A stretch of DNA of 64,000 nt from Paractinoplanes ferrugineus (GTDB lineage: Bacteria > Actinomycetota > Actinomycetes > Mycobacteriales > Micromonosporaceae). Numbering within the stretch: the first letter of the stretch is position 1; the number at the start of each line of letters is the position of its first letter. The notes beneath the pieces are model-generated. The model was not told the DNA's origin and did no database searches. It worked only from the letters and a program-made list of their open reading frames with translations. Below are positions 33,146-41,031 of this stretch, piece after piece. The stretch is from assembly GCF_016862195.1 (NCBI RefSeq), contig NZ_BOMM01000057.1:62001-126000 (forward strand), given 5' to 3'. The position numbers and the translations under genes were made by a program.

Positions 33146-34101
33146 TCAGAGGGCCAGCACGATACGGCCGGCCGTGTCGCCCACGGCCTGCCGGGACCAC
33201 GCCTGCTCGACATCGGCGAACGGCACCACCTCATGCGTCACGGTGAGCCGGCCCTCGGCCGCGTACGCCGCGATCTCGGCGACTCGGCCCGCTGCGCCGT
33301 GGACAGCCCGTTGTTGGTGTAGCCGAGGATCCGCAGGGCGCCGCCGCGCAGCGTGGCCGAGTCGATCGGGGCGGTCGGCGACGCCGAGCTGCCCAGGTTG
33401 ACCAGGCGGCCGCCGGGCCGCAGCACCCGCAGCGCGGCTGCCGCCGGCACCCCGAAGACCGGGTCGAGCACCAGGTCGACCGGGCCGGACACGGCGCGCA
33501 GCCGGTCGGCGAGCGACTCCGGGTCGTCCGCCGGCCGCAGCTCGACCGCCTCGTCGGCACCGAGCCGCCGGACCTGCTCCCGAGCTTGCGCCGAGCGGCA
33601 CACGGCGATCACCCGGCCGGCCCCGCAGAGCCGCGCCAGCTGGACGGCGGCCTGACCGACCACTCCGCCGGCGCCGAGCACGAGCACCGTCTCGCCCGGG
33701 GTGAGGCCACCGGTGCGGGTCAGCGCCGAGTGGGCGGCCACCGCGGACAGGCCGAGGGCGGCGATCAGCGGCAGCGGCACGCCCCGCGGCAACGGCACCA
33801 CGTCGGCGAACGGCACCGTGACGAGGGCGGCCATACTGCCGTCACCCGGTCGCATCCCGGCCGAGGTGGCGAACCAGACGGGCGTACCGTCCTCGCGGTA
33901 GCCGACCCCCTGCACCCCCGGCACGTACGGCGTGGCCGGCGTGCCGAAATAGCTGGTGCCGGAGGCGCACAGCAGGTCGAGCGGGGTGATCGGCGCCGCC
34001 GCCACGGTGACCGCGACCTCGCCCGCGCCCGGCTCCGGCGCCCGCCGCTTCGCCAGCTCCGGCGGCCGGCCGCAGACACGCAGCACGGCCGCGGGGATCA
34101 T
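33146..34101 (-). pseudogene. Quinone oxidoreductase-like dehydrogenase, frameshifted near 33281
   Basis: This is a zinc-free medium-chain dehydrogenase/quinone oxidoreductase. From ATG 34101 it reads well through the GroES-like part (VAAAPITPLDLLCAS) and the NADP motif VLVLGAGGVVGQAA up to LGYTNNGLSTAQRAE. One base is then missing (among 33281-33283), and the expected C-terminus (AEIAAYAAEGRLTVTHEVVP to GRIVLAL) continues in another frame to 33146. The restored length would be 318 residues. Either the gene is newly broken or the base is a sequencing error. The start overlaps the stop of the LigA gene by four bases, so it is the last gene of the aromatic operon. Confidence 0.8.
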
Positions 34102-34460
34102 GTCGCGATGTCCGGGTACGGCATGGCGAAGTGGGCCATGCGGGCGCCGTACGCCTTCTGATATTCGAGGGGTTCGTTGTTGTCCCGTTCGAACATGGCG
34201 ATGAAGAGCGTCAACGTGAGGAACGGATGCGCCCCGAGCTCGAAGAGCTTGCAGTGATCGTGATCGATCAGCGCCGCCCGCTCCTCGGCGGTGAACCGCA
34301 GCCAGGTGGACGCCTCGTCGGTGTGGCAGTTGAGCAGCGTGTTGGCCACTGTGGACTCCCACCAGGTGACCAGTTCGTGCGGCTCGGAGCGGTAGCGCTC
34401 GACCAGCGTGGGGTCGCGGTCCACCGTGAACAGGAACTTGTTCAGCAGGTACTTGCTCAT
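34098..34460 (-). CDS. Extradiol dioxygenase small subunit (LigA-like)
   Basis: This is a 120-residue protein of the LigA family, the small subunit of protocatechuate 4,5-dioxygenase-type extradiol enzymes, which shapes the active site over the LigB subunit. Visible features include YLLNKFLFTVDRDPTLVERY and the helical C-terminus with LFELGAHPFLTLTLFI and MAHFAMPYPDIAT. Start ATG 34460 overlaps the stop of the LigB gene by four bases (ATGA). It is part of the five-gene operon on this strand. Confidence 0.85.
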   Translation of the reverse strand: MSKYLLNKFLFTVDRDPTLVERYRSEPHELVTWWESTVANTLLNCHTDEASTWLRFTAEERAALIDHDHCKLFELGAHPFLTLTLFIAMFERDNNEPLEYQKAYGARMAHFAMPYPDIAT

Positions 34461-35320
34461 GCCGGCGCTCCGTTCGGATACCAGGTGAAGTACGCCTCCA
34501 TGGTGTGGAACAGGTCGAGCGTGTCGACGTAGTCGGCCTTCGCCCCCGCCCCCGCGACGCCCATCATCAGCATGAAGTCCATGAAGCCGTGGGTCGCGTT
34601 GCCCGGCGAGTGCAGGCTCTCGAGCGACACCTCGCGCAGGCAGTTGTCGATGTCGCCGGTGGCGATCCACTCGACGGCGCGCCTGTCGAACTCGGGGTCG
34701 GGCCCGTGCGGACCGAACTGCCGTGGGCCGCCCAGCTCGAGCGACAGGTGCCCGGTGCCGATGACCGCGACCCGCAGGTGCGACGGCCACTGTTCGACGA
34801 TCTGCCGGATCGTCTCGCCCAGCTTGACGAAGCGGGACGGCTGCGGCAGCGGCGGCGCGAAGATGTTGGTGTAGATCGGCACGATCGGCAGGTCCGCCTC
34901 GGGCCGCAGCGTGATGATCGGGCAGGTGACGCTGTGGTCGATCCGCAGCTCGTTGCTGAACGCCAGGTCGAAACCGGCGTCGAGCCCGGCCCGCAGGATG
35001 TGCGCGGACAGGTCTTCCTGGCCCTTGAGCAGCATCTTCGGCAGGCCGAACTCGCGCTCCTCGTTGTACCAGTTGGCGTCGTAGAACGGCGCCTTGCCGA
35101 CCAGGAACTGCGGCATGTTGTCCAGCCACAGCTGATGGAAGTGGTCGGAGCCGACCATCACGAGGACGTCGGGGTTGGCCTTGGTGAGCGTCTCGCGGAA
35201 GGCGGTGATCTTCCGGACCCACTCGTCGGCGAACGGCGGCCGGTCCTCGCCGGTGGCCGTGCTGGCCTTGTAGTAGAAGGGGTGATGGGTGGAGGCGATG
35301 ACCGCGACGATGCTGGCCAT
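34457..35320 (-). CDS. Class III extradiol dioxygenase catalytic subunit (LigB-like)
   Basis: This is a 287-residue LigB-family Fe(II) ring-cleavage subunit. The metal and catalytic residues are visible: His in ASTHHPFYY, His in GSDHFHQLW, the Glu/His stretch SNELRIDHSVTCPI, and the catalytic-type His in GTGHLSLELGG. With the adjacent LigA subunit it should open a catecholic ring next to the hydroxyls (protocatechuate, gallate or similar). The substrate is not determined. Start ATG 35320, two bases from the stop of the citryl-CoA lyase-like gene. Confidence 0.85.
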   Translation of the reverse strand: MASIVAVIASTHHPFYYKASTATGEDRPPFADEWVRKITAFRETLTKANPDVLVMVGSDHFHQLWLDNMPQFLVGKAPFYDANWYNEEREFGLPKMLLKGQEDLSAHILRAGLDAGFDLAFSNELRIDHSVTCPIITLRPEADLPIVPIYTNIFAPPLPQPSRFVKLGETIRQIVEQWPSHLRVAVIGTGHLSLELGGPRQFGPHGPDPEFDRRAVEWIATGDIDNCLREVSLESLHSPGNATHGFMDFMLMMGVAGAGAKADYVDTLDLFHTMEAYFTWYPNGAPA

Positions 35321-35322
35321 AG

Positions 35323-36102
35323 TCAGTCCTCTCGGGGTTCGTAGACGGCGTTGCGATCGACGGTGCGATAGATGTCGTTGGCGATCGGCCGGCGCCGCTC
35401 CTCGGCCAGTTGCCCGAGCAACCCGGCGGCCCGCGCCAGCAGCGCGAACCCGCGCAGCAGGTCGGTCGGCAGGCCCAGGTCGGCCAGGGCGGCGCCGCAC
35501 ACGCCGGCACCGTTGAGCGGCAGCTTCTTGCCGAGCACCTGCGGGTGCACCCGCCCGATCGCCTCGAACAGCCGCAGGTGCGGGCCGCGCAGCCCCTCCT
35601 GTTCGGCGATCGCGATCAGCACCGGGGTGCGCGGGTCCTGCTCCTTGTGCACCGGGTGACCGAGGCCGGGGACGAACTTCTTGGCCTCGCGCGCCTTGCG
35701 CACCGCTTCCAGGGCGATCACGTCGTAATCGCGTTCGGTGCCGGCATCGACGAGCGTGTCGGCGAGGAACCGGCCGCAGTCCTCGGTCACCCCGAGGAAA
35801 CGGGAGCCGCCGCCGAGAAGACCGGCGGCGAGGGCGCCCTGCAGGGAGTCCGGAGCTGAGAGGTACGTCAGTCGCGCCGCGATGGCGGTCGGGGTGAAGC
35901 CGTGGTCGGCCAGGGCGACCAGCACCGCCTCGAACAACCGCACCTCCCCCGCCGTCGGCCGGCGTCCGGCGACCAGCCAGAACGCCAGTTCACCGAAGCC
36001 GACCTTGCCCATCAGGTCGGCCGCCAGGTCCTTGCCCAGCAGCGAGATGGTCTCGGGCGTCGACGTGCCGAGGCCGGTCGGGAAGCTCAGTTCTTCAGCC
36101 AC
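35323..36102 (-). CDS. Short citrate-synthase-family protein (citryl-CoA lyase-like)
   Basis: This is a 259-residue protein of the citrate synthase superfamily, much shorter than citrate synthase (about 370-430) and like citryl-CoA lyases. Motifs: FVPGLGHPVHKEQDPR (oxaloacetate-binding His), and the C-terminal catalytic-type NGAGVCGAALADLG. It starts at GTG 36102, overlapping the CoA transferase gene by 16 bases. In this operon it would cleave or form a CoA ester of a six-carbon tricarboxylate that arises after ring cleavage, in place of a classical aldolase. That is inference. Confidence 0.75.
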   Translation of the reverse strand: MAEELSFPTGLGTSTPETISLLGKDLAADLMGKVGFGELAFWLVAGRRPTAGEVRLFEAVLVALADHGFTPTAIAARLTYLSAPDSLQGALAAGLLGGGSRFLGVTEDCGRFLADTLVDAGTERDYDVIALEAVRKAREAKKFVPGLGHPVHKEQDPRTPVLIAIAEQEGLRGPHLRLFEAIGRVHPQVLGKKLPLNGAGVCGAALADLGLPTDLLRGFALLARAAGLLGQLAEERRRPIANDIYRTVDRNAVYEPRED

Positions 36103-37217
36103 GCGCGGATCTCCTCGCCGTGTTCGTCGAGACCGGGTGGCGGCAGCTGATAGGCCGCCGGGGTCTCGGAGAAGGTGATCGGGTTGCGGACCGCCGGCAC
36201 GCCGGCCGCGTCGATCACCGGGTTCAGGCCCAGTTCCTCGGCGAGCGCGACGCCGCCGTCGATCGTGTTGATCGGCGCGCACGGAACGCCGGCCGCGAGC
36301 AGGTCACGGAACCATTCGTCCTTGCCCCGCCGGCTCAGCCGGTCGACCAGGATCGGCCGCAGTTCCGCCCGATTCGCCGTACGGTCCTGATTACGCCCGA
36401 AACGCGGGTCGTCCGGCAGTTCCGGCAGGTCGAGCACCTGGCAGAGCTTGCGGAACTGGCCGTCGTTCCCGGCGATCACGATCAACTCGCCGTCCGCGCA
36501 GGGCAGCGGCTCGTACGGGAAGAGGCTGGGATGCGCGTTGCCCATCCGGAACGGGATGGTTCCGCCCGCGACGTAGGCACTGGAGTGGTTGACCAGGCCG
36601 GACAGCGCCGAGCTGAGCAGGTTGACCTCGACGTGCTGGCCCCGGCCGGTCTCGCCGCGATGCCGCAGGGCGGCCAGGATGCCGATGGTGGCGTGCATGC
36701 CGGCCATCACGTCGAAGACCGAGATGCCGGCGCGGTAGGGCGAGCCGTCCGGGTCGCCGGTGAGACTCATCAGCCCGGAGATCGCCTGCACCATCAGGTC
36801 GTAGCCGGGCAGGTCGGCACCCGCGCCGGAGCCGAAACCGCTGATGCTGGCGTAGACGATCTTCTCGTTCACGGCCGAGACCGAGGCGAAGTCCAGGCCG
36901 AACCGGGCCAGCCCGCCCGGCTTGAAGTTCTCGATCATGATGTCGGCCCGCCCGGCCAGCGCCCGCGCGACCTCCTGGTCGCCCGGGTCCTTCAGGTTCA
37001 GGGCGATGGACCGCTTGTTGCGGTTGATGCCGAGGTAGTAGGTCGACACGCCGTCGCGGACCGGTGGCATCCAGGTACGGGTGTCGTCGCCGCCCGGCCC
37101 CTCCACCTTGATCACCTGCGCGCCGAGGTCGGCGAGCAGCATCGTCGCGTACGGCCCGGCCAGGATCCGCGAGAAATCCGCCACCAGCAGACCGTGCAGA
37201 GGGCCCTGCGTCATCAT
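36087..37217 (-). CDS. Family III CoA transferase (CaiB/BaiF type)
   Basis: This is a 376-residue formyl-CoA transferase family enzyme that moves CoA between carboxylic acids. Motifs: LLVADFSRILAGPYATMLLA with the catalytic-type Asp region, DLGAQVIKVEGPGGDDTR, IALNLKDPGDQEVARALAG, and YDLMVQAISGLMSLTGDPDG. The start is ATG 37217; a GTG at 37238 lies upstream inside a palindrome. It is the first gene of the operon that continues with the citryl-CoA lyase-like, LigB, LigA and oxidoreductase genes. It probably makes a CoA ester of the ring-cleavage product. Confidence 0.88.
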   Translation of the reverse strand: MMTQGPLHGLLVADFSRILAGPYATMLLADLGAQVIKVEGPGGDDTRTWMPPVRDGVSTYYLGINRNKRSIALNLKDPGDQEVARALAGRADIMIENFKPGGLARFGLDFASVSAVNEKIVYASISGFGSGAGADLPGYDLMVQAISGLMSLTGDPDGSPYRAGISVFDVMAGMHATIGILAALRHRGETGRGQHVEVNLLSSALSGLVNHSSAYVAGGTIPFRMGNAHPSLFPYEPLPCADGELIVIAGNDGQFRKLCQVLDLPELPDDPRFGRNQDRTANRAELRPILVDRLSRRGKDEWFRDLLAAGVPCAPINTIDGGVALAEELGLNPVIDAAGVPAVRNPITFSETPAAYQLPPPGLDEHGEEIRAWLKN

Positions 37218-37231
37218 CACCGCCCGTTCTA

Positions 37232-37245
37232 CGGACACCTGTCCG
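37232..37245. promoter_or_regulatory. Palindrome CGGACA-N2-TGTCCG
   Basis: A perfect inverted repeat lies 14 bp upstream of the CoA transferase ATG. Its half-site TGTCCG is shared with the second palindrome at 37354-37372, so both may bind the same regulator, probably the IclR protein encoded at 38831. Confidence 0.55.
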
Positions 37246-37311
37246 CCGAAACAGCTTCGACCCCAGCAAGGGGCCCTGTCAATGGCCGGTTAATCCGACC
37301 GAAACATGGTC

Positions 37312-37340
37312 TTGACGCTACACGTGACCGAGAGCACACT
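37312..37340 (+). promoter_or_regulatory. Candidate promoter of the amidohydrolase gene
   Basis: TTGACG (37312-37317), 17 bp, CACACT (37335-37340). The -10 box is weak. A palindrome begins 13 bp further on, where a bound repressor would block the transcribing polymerase. Confidence 0.4.
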
Positions 37341-37353
37341 GGCGCCATTCGCT

Positions 37354-37372
37354 CTGTCCGCTAGGCGGACAG
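37354..37372. promoter_or_regulatory. Palindrome CTGTCCGC-TAG-GCGGACAG (IclR-type operator candidate)
   Basis: An 8-bp perfect inverted repeat with a 3-bp centre lies 31 bp upstream of the amidohydrolase ATG. It contains the same TGTCCG half-site as the palindrome by the divergent CoA transferase operon. An IclR-family gene lies two genes away, making it the likely ligand. Confidence 0.65.
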
Positions 37373-37403
37373 TGGTCCGAAGAGGCAATCGAAGGGATGC
37401 GCG

Positions 37404-38810
37404 ATGACCGAAAGCGACCGGCCGGTAGTCCTCCGCAACGGCCTGGTACTCACCATGGACGACTCGCACACGGTGCTCACCGACGCCGACGTGCTGGTCG
37501 TCGGCGACCGGATCGCCGAGGTCGGGCACGGCCTGACGGCACCCGACGGTGCCCTCGAGATCGACGCCGGCGGCGGGATCATCATGCCCGGCATGGTCGA
37601 CACCCACCGGCACATGTGGCAGACGGCCATGCGCGGGTACGGCGCCGACTGGACCCTGACGCAGTACTTCGTCTGGTACTACCTCGAGTCCGGCAAGCTG
37701 TTCCGCCCCGAGGACGTGCACGCCGGCAACCTGCTCGGCGCGATCGAGGCCGTCGACTCCGGGGTCACCACCACCGTCGACTGGTCGCACGGCCTGCAGA
37801 CCATCGACCACGCCGACGCGGCGGTCGACGCCCTGGAAGCGGTACCGGGCCGGTTCGTCCTCGCCTACGGCAACATCCAGCAGGGCCCGTGGCAATGGTC
37901 GACGACGCCGGAGTTCCGCGACTTCCACGCGCGGCGCATCGACGGCGGCAAGCTCGCCGGCTTCCAGCTCGCCTTCGACGTCCCGGGCGACCCGGCGTTC
38001 CAGGAGAAGGCCGCCTTCGAGGTGGCCCGCGACCTCGGCGTCACCGTCACCACGCACGCCGGCGTGTGGGGCGCCACCAACGACGACGGCATCCGGCTGA
38101 TGTACGAGAACGGCTTCATGACGCCCGGCACCGTCTACGTGCACGCGGCCACCCTGAGCAGCGACTCGTACCACCGGATCGCGGCCACCGGCGGTTCGGT
38201 GAGCGTCTCGACCGAGAGCGAGCAGAGCGCCGGCCAGGGCTACCCGCCCACCTGGATGCTGCGCAAGCACGACATCCCGGTGTCGCTGTCGATGGACACC
38301 AGCGTGTGGTGGAGCGGCGACCTGTTCTCCGCGATGCGCTCGACGCTGTCCGCCGACCGCTCCCGGGAACACCTGGAGGCGCACGGCGCCAAGGAGACCA
38401 TCACCCACCACCACCTGCGCGCCGAGCAGGTCGTCGACTGGGCCACCCGGGGCGGCGCCAAGGCCCTGGGCATGGACTCCGAGATCGGCGCGATCACGCC
38501 GGGCCGCAAGGCCGACGTGGTGCTCATCAAGAACGACGACTCGCCGGCCATGTCCCCGGTGCTGCACCCCTACGGCCACGTCGTCTACCAGGCCCAGCGC
38601 GGCGACGTGCACACGGTGCTGGTCGGCGGCAAGGTCGTCAAGACCGACGGCAAGCTGGTCGGCGTCGATCTGGCCGCGGCCCGGGCCAAGGTCGGCAGCA
38701 CCGTCGACTACCTGCGCGAGACCATGGGTGAGGATCTGTGGCAGCGCGGCATGAACCCGGAGATCCCGGAATCCCGGATCCTGCACAACCCGTATCAGTA
38801 CACCAAGTAG
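37404..38810 (+). CDS. Amidohydrolase (AtzA/TrzN/8-oxoguanine deaminase type)
   Basis: This is a 468-residue metal-dependent hydrolase of the amidohydrolase superfamily. The metal motif is DTHRHMWQ near residue 66, TTHAGVWGATNDDG holds the next His, YVHAATLSSDSYHRI the following one, and SLSMDTSVWWS the late Asp. The N-terminal and C-terminal beta-sandwich halves are intact, ending with KADVVLIK. Such enzymes remove amino, chloro or methoxy groups from N-heterocycles or cleave amides. Next to a LigAB-type operon it may prepare an aromatic substrate for ring cleavage; that is inference. It diverges from the CoA transferase operon. Confidence 0.88.
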   Translation: MTESDRPVVLRNGLVLTMDDSHTVLTDADVLVVGDRIAEVGHGLTAPDGALEIDAGGGIIMPGMVDTHRHMWQTAMRGYGADWTLTQYFVWYYLESGKLFRPEDVHAGNLLGAIEAVDSGVTTTVDWSHGLQTIDHADAAVDALEAVPGRFVLAYGNIQQGPWQWSTTPEFRDFHARRIDGGKLAGFQLAFDVPGDPAFQEKAAFEVARDLGVTVTTHAGVWGATNDDGIRLMYENGFMTPGTVYVHAATLSSDSYHRIAATGGSVSVSTESEQSAGQGYPPTWMLRKHDIPVSLSMDTSVWWSGDLFSAMRSTLSADRSREHLEAHGAKETITHHHLRAEQVVDWATRGGAKALGMDSEIGAITPGRKADVVLIKNDDSPAMSPVLHPYGHVVYQAQRGDVHTVLVGGKVVKTDGKLVGVDLAAARAKVGSTVDYLRETMGEDLWQRGMNPEIPESRILHNPYQYTK

Positions 38811-38830
38811 ACGAATGAAAGCATGAGGTC

Positions 38831-39634
38831 ATGACCGACATCGGAAGGGGCGCGGGGCCGGATTTCATCGAGGCGCTCGCCCGCGGCCTCGACGTCCTGC
38901 GCTCCTTCCGGCCGGGCACGCCGGCCATGACACTCAGCGAGATCGCCGGCCACACCGGCCTCGCCCGGCCCACCGTGCGCCGCATCCTGATCACGCTCGA
39001 GGCGCTCGGCTACGTCCGCCAGGCCGACCGGGGCTACGCGCTGACCCCGCGCGTGCTGGAGCTCGGCATGGCCTATGTGAACTCGCTGAGCATGTGGGAC
39101 GCCGCCCGCCCGCACATGGAGAAACTGGTCGCCCAGACGAACGAGTCGACGTCGATGGCCCAGCTCGACGGCTCCGACATCGTCTACGTGGCGCGGGTGG
39201 CCGTACCCAAGATCGTGACCCTCTCCGTCACCATCGGCACCCGCTTCCCCGCTGCCGCCACCAGCATGGGAAAGGTGCTGCTGGCGGCCTTGCCGCCGGC
39301 CGCGCTGGCGGAGCTCCTCGCGCAGAGCTCACGCTCCGGGATCACCCCCCGCCGGCAGCCGTCGGCCGCCGACCTCGAGGCCGCGCTGCGGGAAGTACGC
39401 GCCAAGGGCTGGGCTCTGGCCGATCAGGACCTGGCGCCCGGCGTCCGGTCGGTCGCCACCGGGGTCCGCGACGGCGACGGCAACGTGGTCGCCGCGATAA
39501 ACGTGACCGTCCACGCGGCCGAGACCACAGTGGAGACCCTCCTCGAGGACCACCTGCCCAAACTTCTGCGCACCGCGGCCGACATCAGCCACGACTGGGC
39601 CCTGACCGCCGCCGTCCCGGCCGTCACCGTCTGA
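38831..39634 (+). CDS. IclR-family transcriptional regulator
   Basis: This is a 267-residue IclR-type regulator of the PcaU/PobR kind. The winged HTH (about residues 12-75; EIAGHTGLARPTVRRILITL) is followed by the effector domain with SVTIGTRFPAAATSMGKVLL, ARVAVPKIVTL and the C-terminal DGDGNVVAAINVTVHA. It follows the amidohydrolase gene by 20 bp in the same direction. IclR relatives commonly control aromatic-acid catabolism, so it is the natural candidate to bind the two TGTCCG palindromes in the divergent region. Start ATG 38831. Confidence 0.9.
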   Translation: MTDIGRGAGPDFIEALARGLDVLRSFRPGTPAMTLSEIAGHTGLARPTVRRILITLEALGYVRQADRGYALTPRVLELGMAYVNSLSMWDAARPHMEKLVAQTNESTSMAQLDGSDIVYVARVAVPKIVTLSVTIGTRFPAAATSMGKVLLAALPPAALAELLAQSSRSGITPRRQPSAADLEAALREVRAKGWALADQDLAPGVRSVATGVRDGDGNVVAAINVTVHAAETTVETLLEDHLPKLLRTAADISHDWALTAAVPAVTV

Positions 39635-39687
39635 GCCTCGGACTCCCCCGGCCGGCCGGCGTGCGTCCCGGGGCCGGGAGGATCAGA

Positions 39688-40008
39688 ATGATCCGCATGA
39701 AGGCGATGGCCGACCTTTTCGACCCGGAGCCGGCGCGCTGGGGTCTGCGCGGCGATCCATGGGTCTGGCAGGCGATGCGGGACCACCTGGGCGAGACCTA
39801 CCTGCCGCCCACGCTCGGCGAGGCCGAGGCGATGCTCTACAACGCCTTCAACCGGATCGTCGGCGTCGACCTCGCCGCCGAACCCGAGCCGTCCGTCTAC
39901 CGCCCCGAGTTCGCCCACGGCGGCCTCTCCAGCGGCCACATCCACCTGCTGACCTGGCGTCTCGAGCTCCTGCCACTGCTCGTCGACCGCGCCCAGGCCC
40001 GCCTCTGA
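39688..40008 (+). CDS. Conserved hypothetical protein, 106 residues
   Basis: This protein is not recognised. Start ATG 39688 is supported by GGAGG six bases upstream. It has MKAMADLFDPEPARWGLRGD, then PWVWQAMRDHL and a C-terminal EFAHGGLSSGHIHLLTWRLE, with no signal peptide or membrane segment. The Trp/His-rich pattern looks like a small folded domain. It follows the IclR gene by 53 bp and converges with the nitroreductase-family gene. Its last bases show weak repeats. Confidence 0.65.
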   Translation: MIRMKAMADLFDPEPARWGLRGDPWVWQAMRDHLGETYLPPTLGEAEAMLYNAFNRIVGVDLAAEPEPSVYRPEFAHGGLSSGHIHLLTWRLELLPLLVDRAQARL

Positions 40009-40026
40009 GGCTCCGCTGAGGACCGC

Positions 40027-40413
40027 TCAGCCGGATGCGGCCACCCGCAGCAGCCGGAAGTCGCGGCGGCGCAGCAGGCGCAGGACCACCGCGGCCGGGT
40101 TACCGAACGCGCGCAGCCCGGCGGCGGTGGGAAACGTCTCGATGCGGTCGATCTCGTAGGTCACGCCGCCGGCGACGACCTCGCAGCGGCCCGCGGCCTG
40201 GACGTTGCGGTGCCAGTCGACGTTCGGGCCGTAGGTCAGCTCGGCCACGAAGTCGTCGCCGTACCGGGCCAGCAGCAGCGGCGTCTCGTAGCACCGGCCG
40301 GACCGGCGGCCGACGTGCCGCACCAGCGCGAACGGGCCGTGACCCGAGCGGGCCAGCGGCACCGTGACCCGGTTGAGCGAGTGCTTCAGCAGGCCGAGCC
40401 AGGCCGCTCTCAA
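40027..40413 (-). CDS. Deazaflavin-dependent nitroreductase family protein (DUF385)
   Basis: This is a 128-residue protein of the F420-dependent Ddn/nitroreductase-like family (split beta-barrel): FALVRHVGRRSGRCYETPLL, then ARYGDDFVAELTYGPNVDWHRNVQAA and VTYEIDRIETF. F420 dependence is inferred from the family. The start is a TTG at 40413 overlapping the MarR stop by four bases (TTGA), so the MarR gene and this one are co-translated. Because the MarR regulator is the first gene, it is likely part of its regulon. Confidence 0.85.
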   Translation of the reverse strand: MRAAWLGLLKHSLNRVTVPLARSGHGPFALVRHVGRRSGRCYETPLLLARYGDDFVAELTYGPNVDWHRNVQAAGRCEVVAGGVTYEIDRIETFPTAAGLRAFGNPAAVVLRLLRRRDFRLLRVAASG

Positions 40414-40937
40414 GCCATCTTCCCCAGGTTGATCTCGTCGAGGGTGGCCGCGGACCCCGGGTCGGTGACACCGACGATCTCGCGGCAGGCCTTCTGCAGC
40501 TGCTTGACCTGAGCCGCCGTCAACGGGTCGAAGACCAGCCGGCGGGCCTCCCGCACGTGCCCCGGGGCGGCCGCCACCAGCACCGCCAAGCCGGCCTCGG
40601 TCAGCTCGGCCGAGACACAGCGCGGCTCGCCGTCGGCGGCCACCCGGCGCACCCAGCCCTGTCTCTCGAGGCGGCTCACCGCGTGCGACAGCCGCGACAT
40701 CGAGCCGCCCGCCATCATCGCGAGGACGCTCATCCGCACCTTGTGGTTCTCCGGCCGCTCCAGCGAGACGAGTATCGAGTACTCGAAGAAGTTCAGCCCG
40801 GAATCACGCTTGAGCTGGGCGTCGATAGCTGCGGGCAGCGTCATCAGCATCGCCGTCAGGGACAGCCAGGCGGCTTTCTCGTCGTGCGACAACCAGGGGA
40901 CCTCGTCCGGGTCCGGCGGCGGGGTGGCGCTGTTCAC
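40410..40937 (-). CDS. MarR-family transcriptional regulator
   Basis: This is a 175-residue MarR regulator. The winged HTH is in the middle (FEYSILVSLE, then MSVLAMMAGGSMSRLSHAVS, then RLERQGWVRRVAADGEPR, with the wing). Dimerisation helices flank it. Start GTG 40937. It is divergent from an azoreductase gene with 94 bp between starts, and two palindromes that fit MarR operators lie there (40965-40976 and 40998-41011). No cysteine sits at a typical redox-sensing place in the N-terminal helix, so it may sense a small aromatic or quinone. Confidence 0.9.
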   Translation of the reverse strand: MNSATPPPDPDEVPWLSHDEKAAWLSLTAMLMTLPAAIDAQLKRDSGLNFFEYSILVSLERPENHKVRMSVLAMMAGGSMSRLSHAVSRLERQGWVRRVAADGEPRCVSAELTEAGLAVLVAAAPGHVREARRLVFDPLTAAQVKQLQKACREIVGVTDPGSAATLDEINLGKMA

Positions 40938-40964
40938 AACCGAACTGTAACCCAGTCACGCGAC

Positions 40965-40976
40965 TTGAATATTCAA
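40965..40976. promoter_or_regulatory. MarR operator candidate 1 (TTGAATATTCAA)
   Basis: A perfect 12-bp palindrome in the MarR/azoreductase divergent region, closest to the MarR gene. Confidence 0.75.
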
Positions 40977-40997
40977 TACAAGCCGTGCAACCATCGT

Positions 40998-41011
40998 ATT
41001 GAACATTCAAT
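40998..41011. promoter_or_regulatory. MarR operator candidate 2 (ATTGAA-CA-TTCAAT)
   Basis: A perfect inverted repeat with a two-base centre shares the TTGAA/TTCAA half-sites of the first site. It lies 21 bp before the azoreductase start. Centres are about 34 bp apart, roughly three helical turns, which allows binding on one face. Confidence 0.75.
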
Positions 41012-41031
41012 TGCCCTACCTAGGGAGAACC

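Noticed and set aside
33146..34101. Programmed frameshift in the oxidoreductase gene
   Set aside because: There is no slippery sequence or structure at 33281, and a single missing base explains it.
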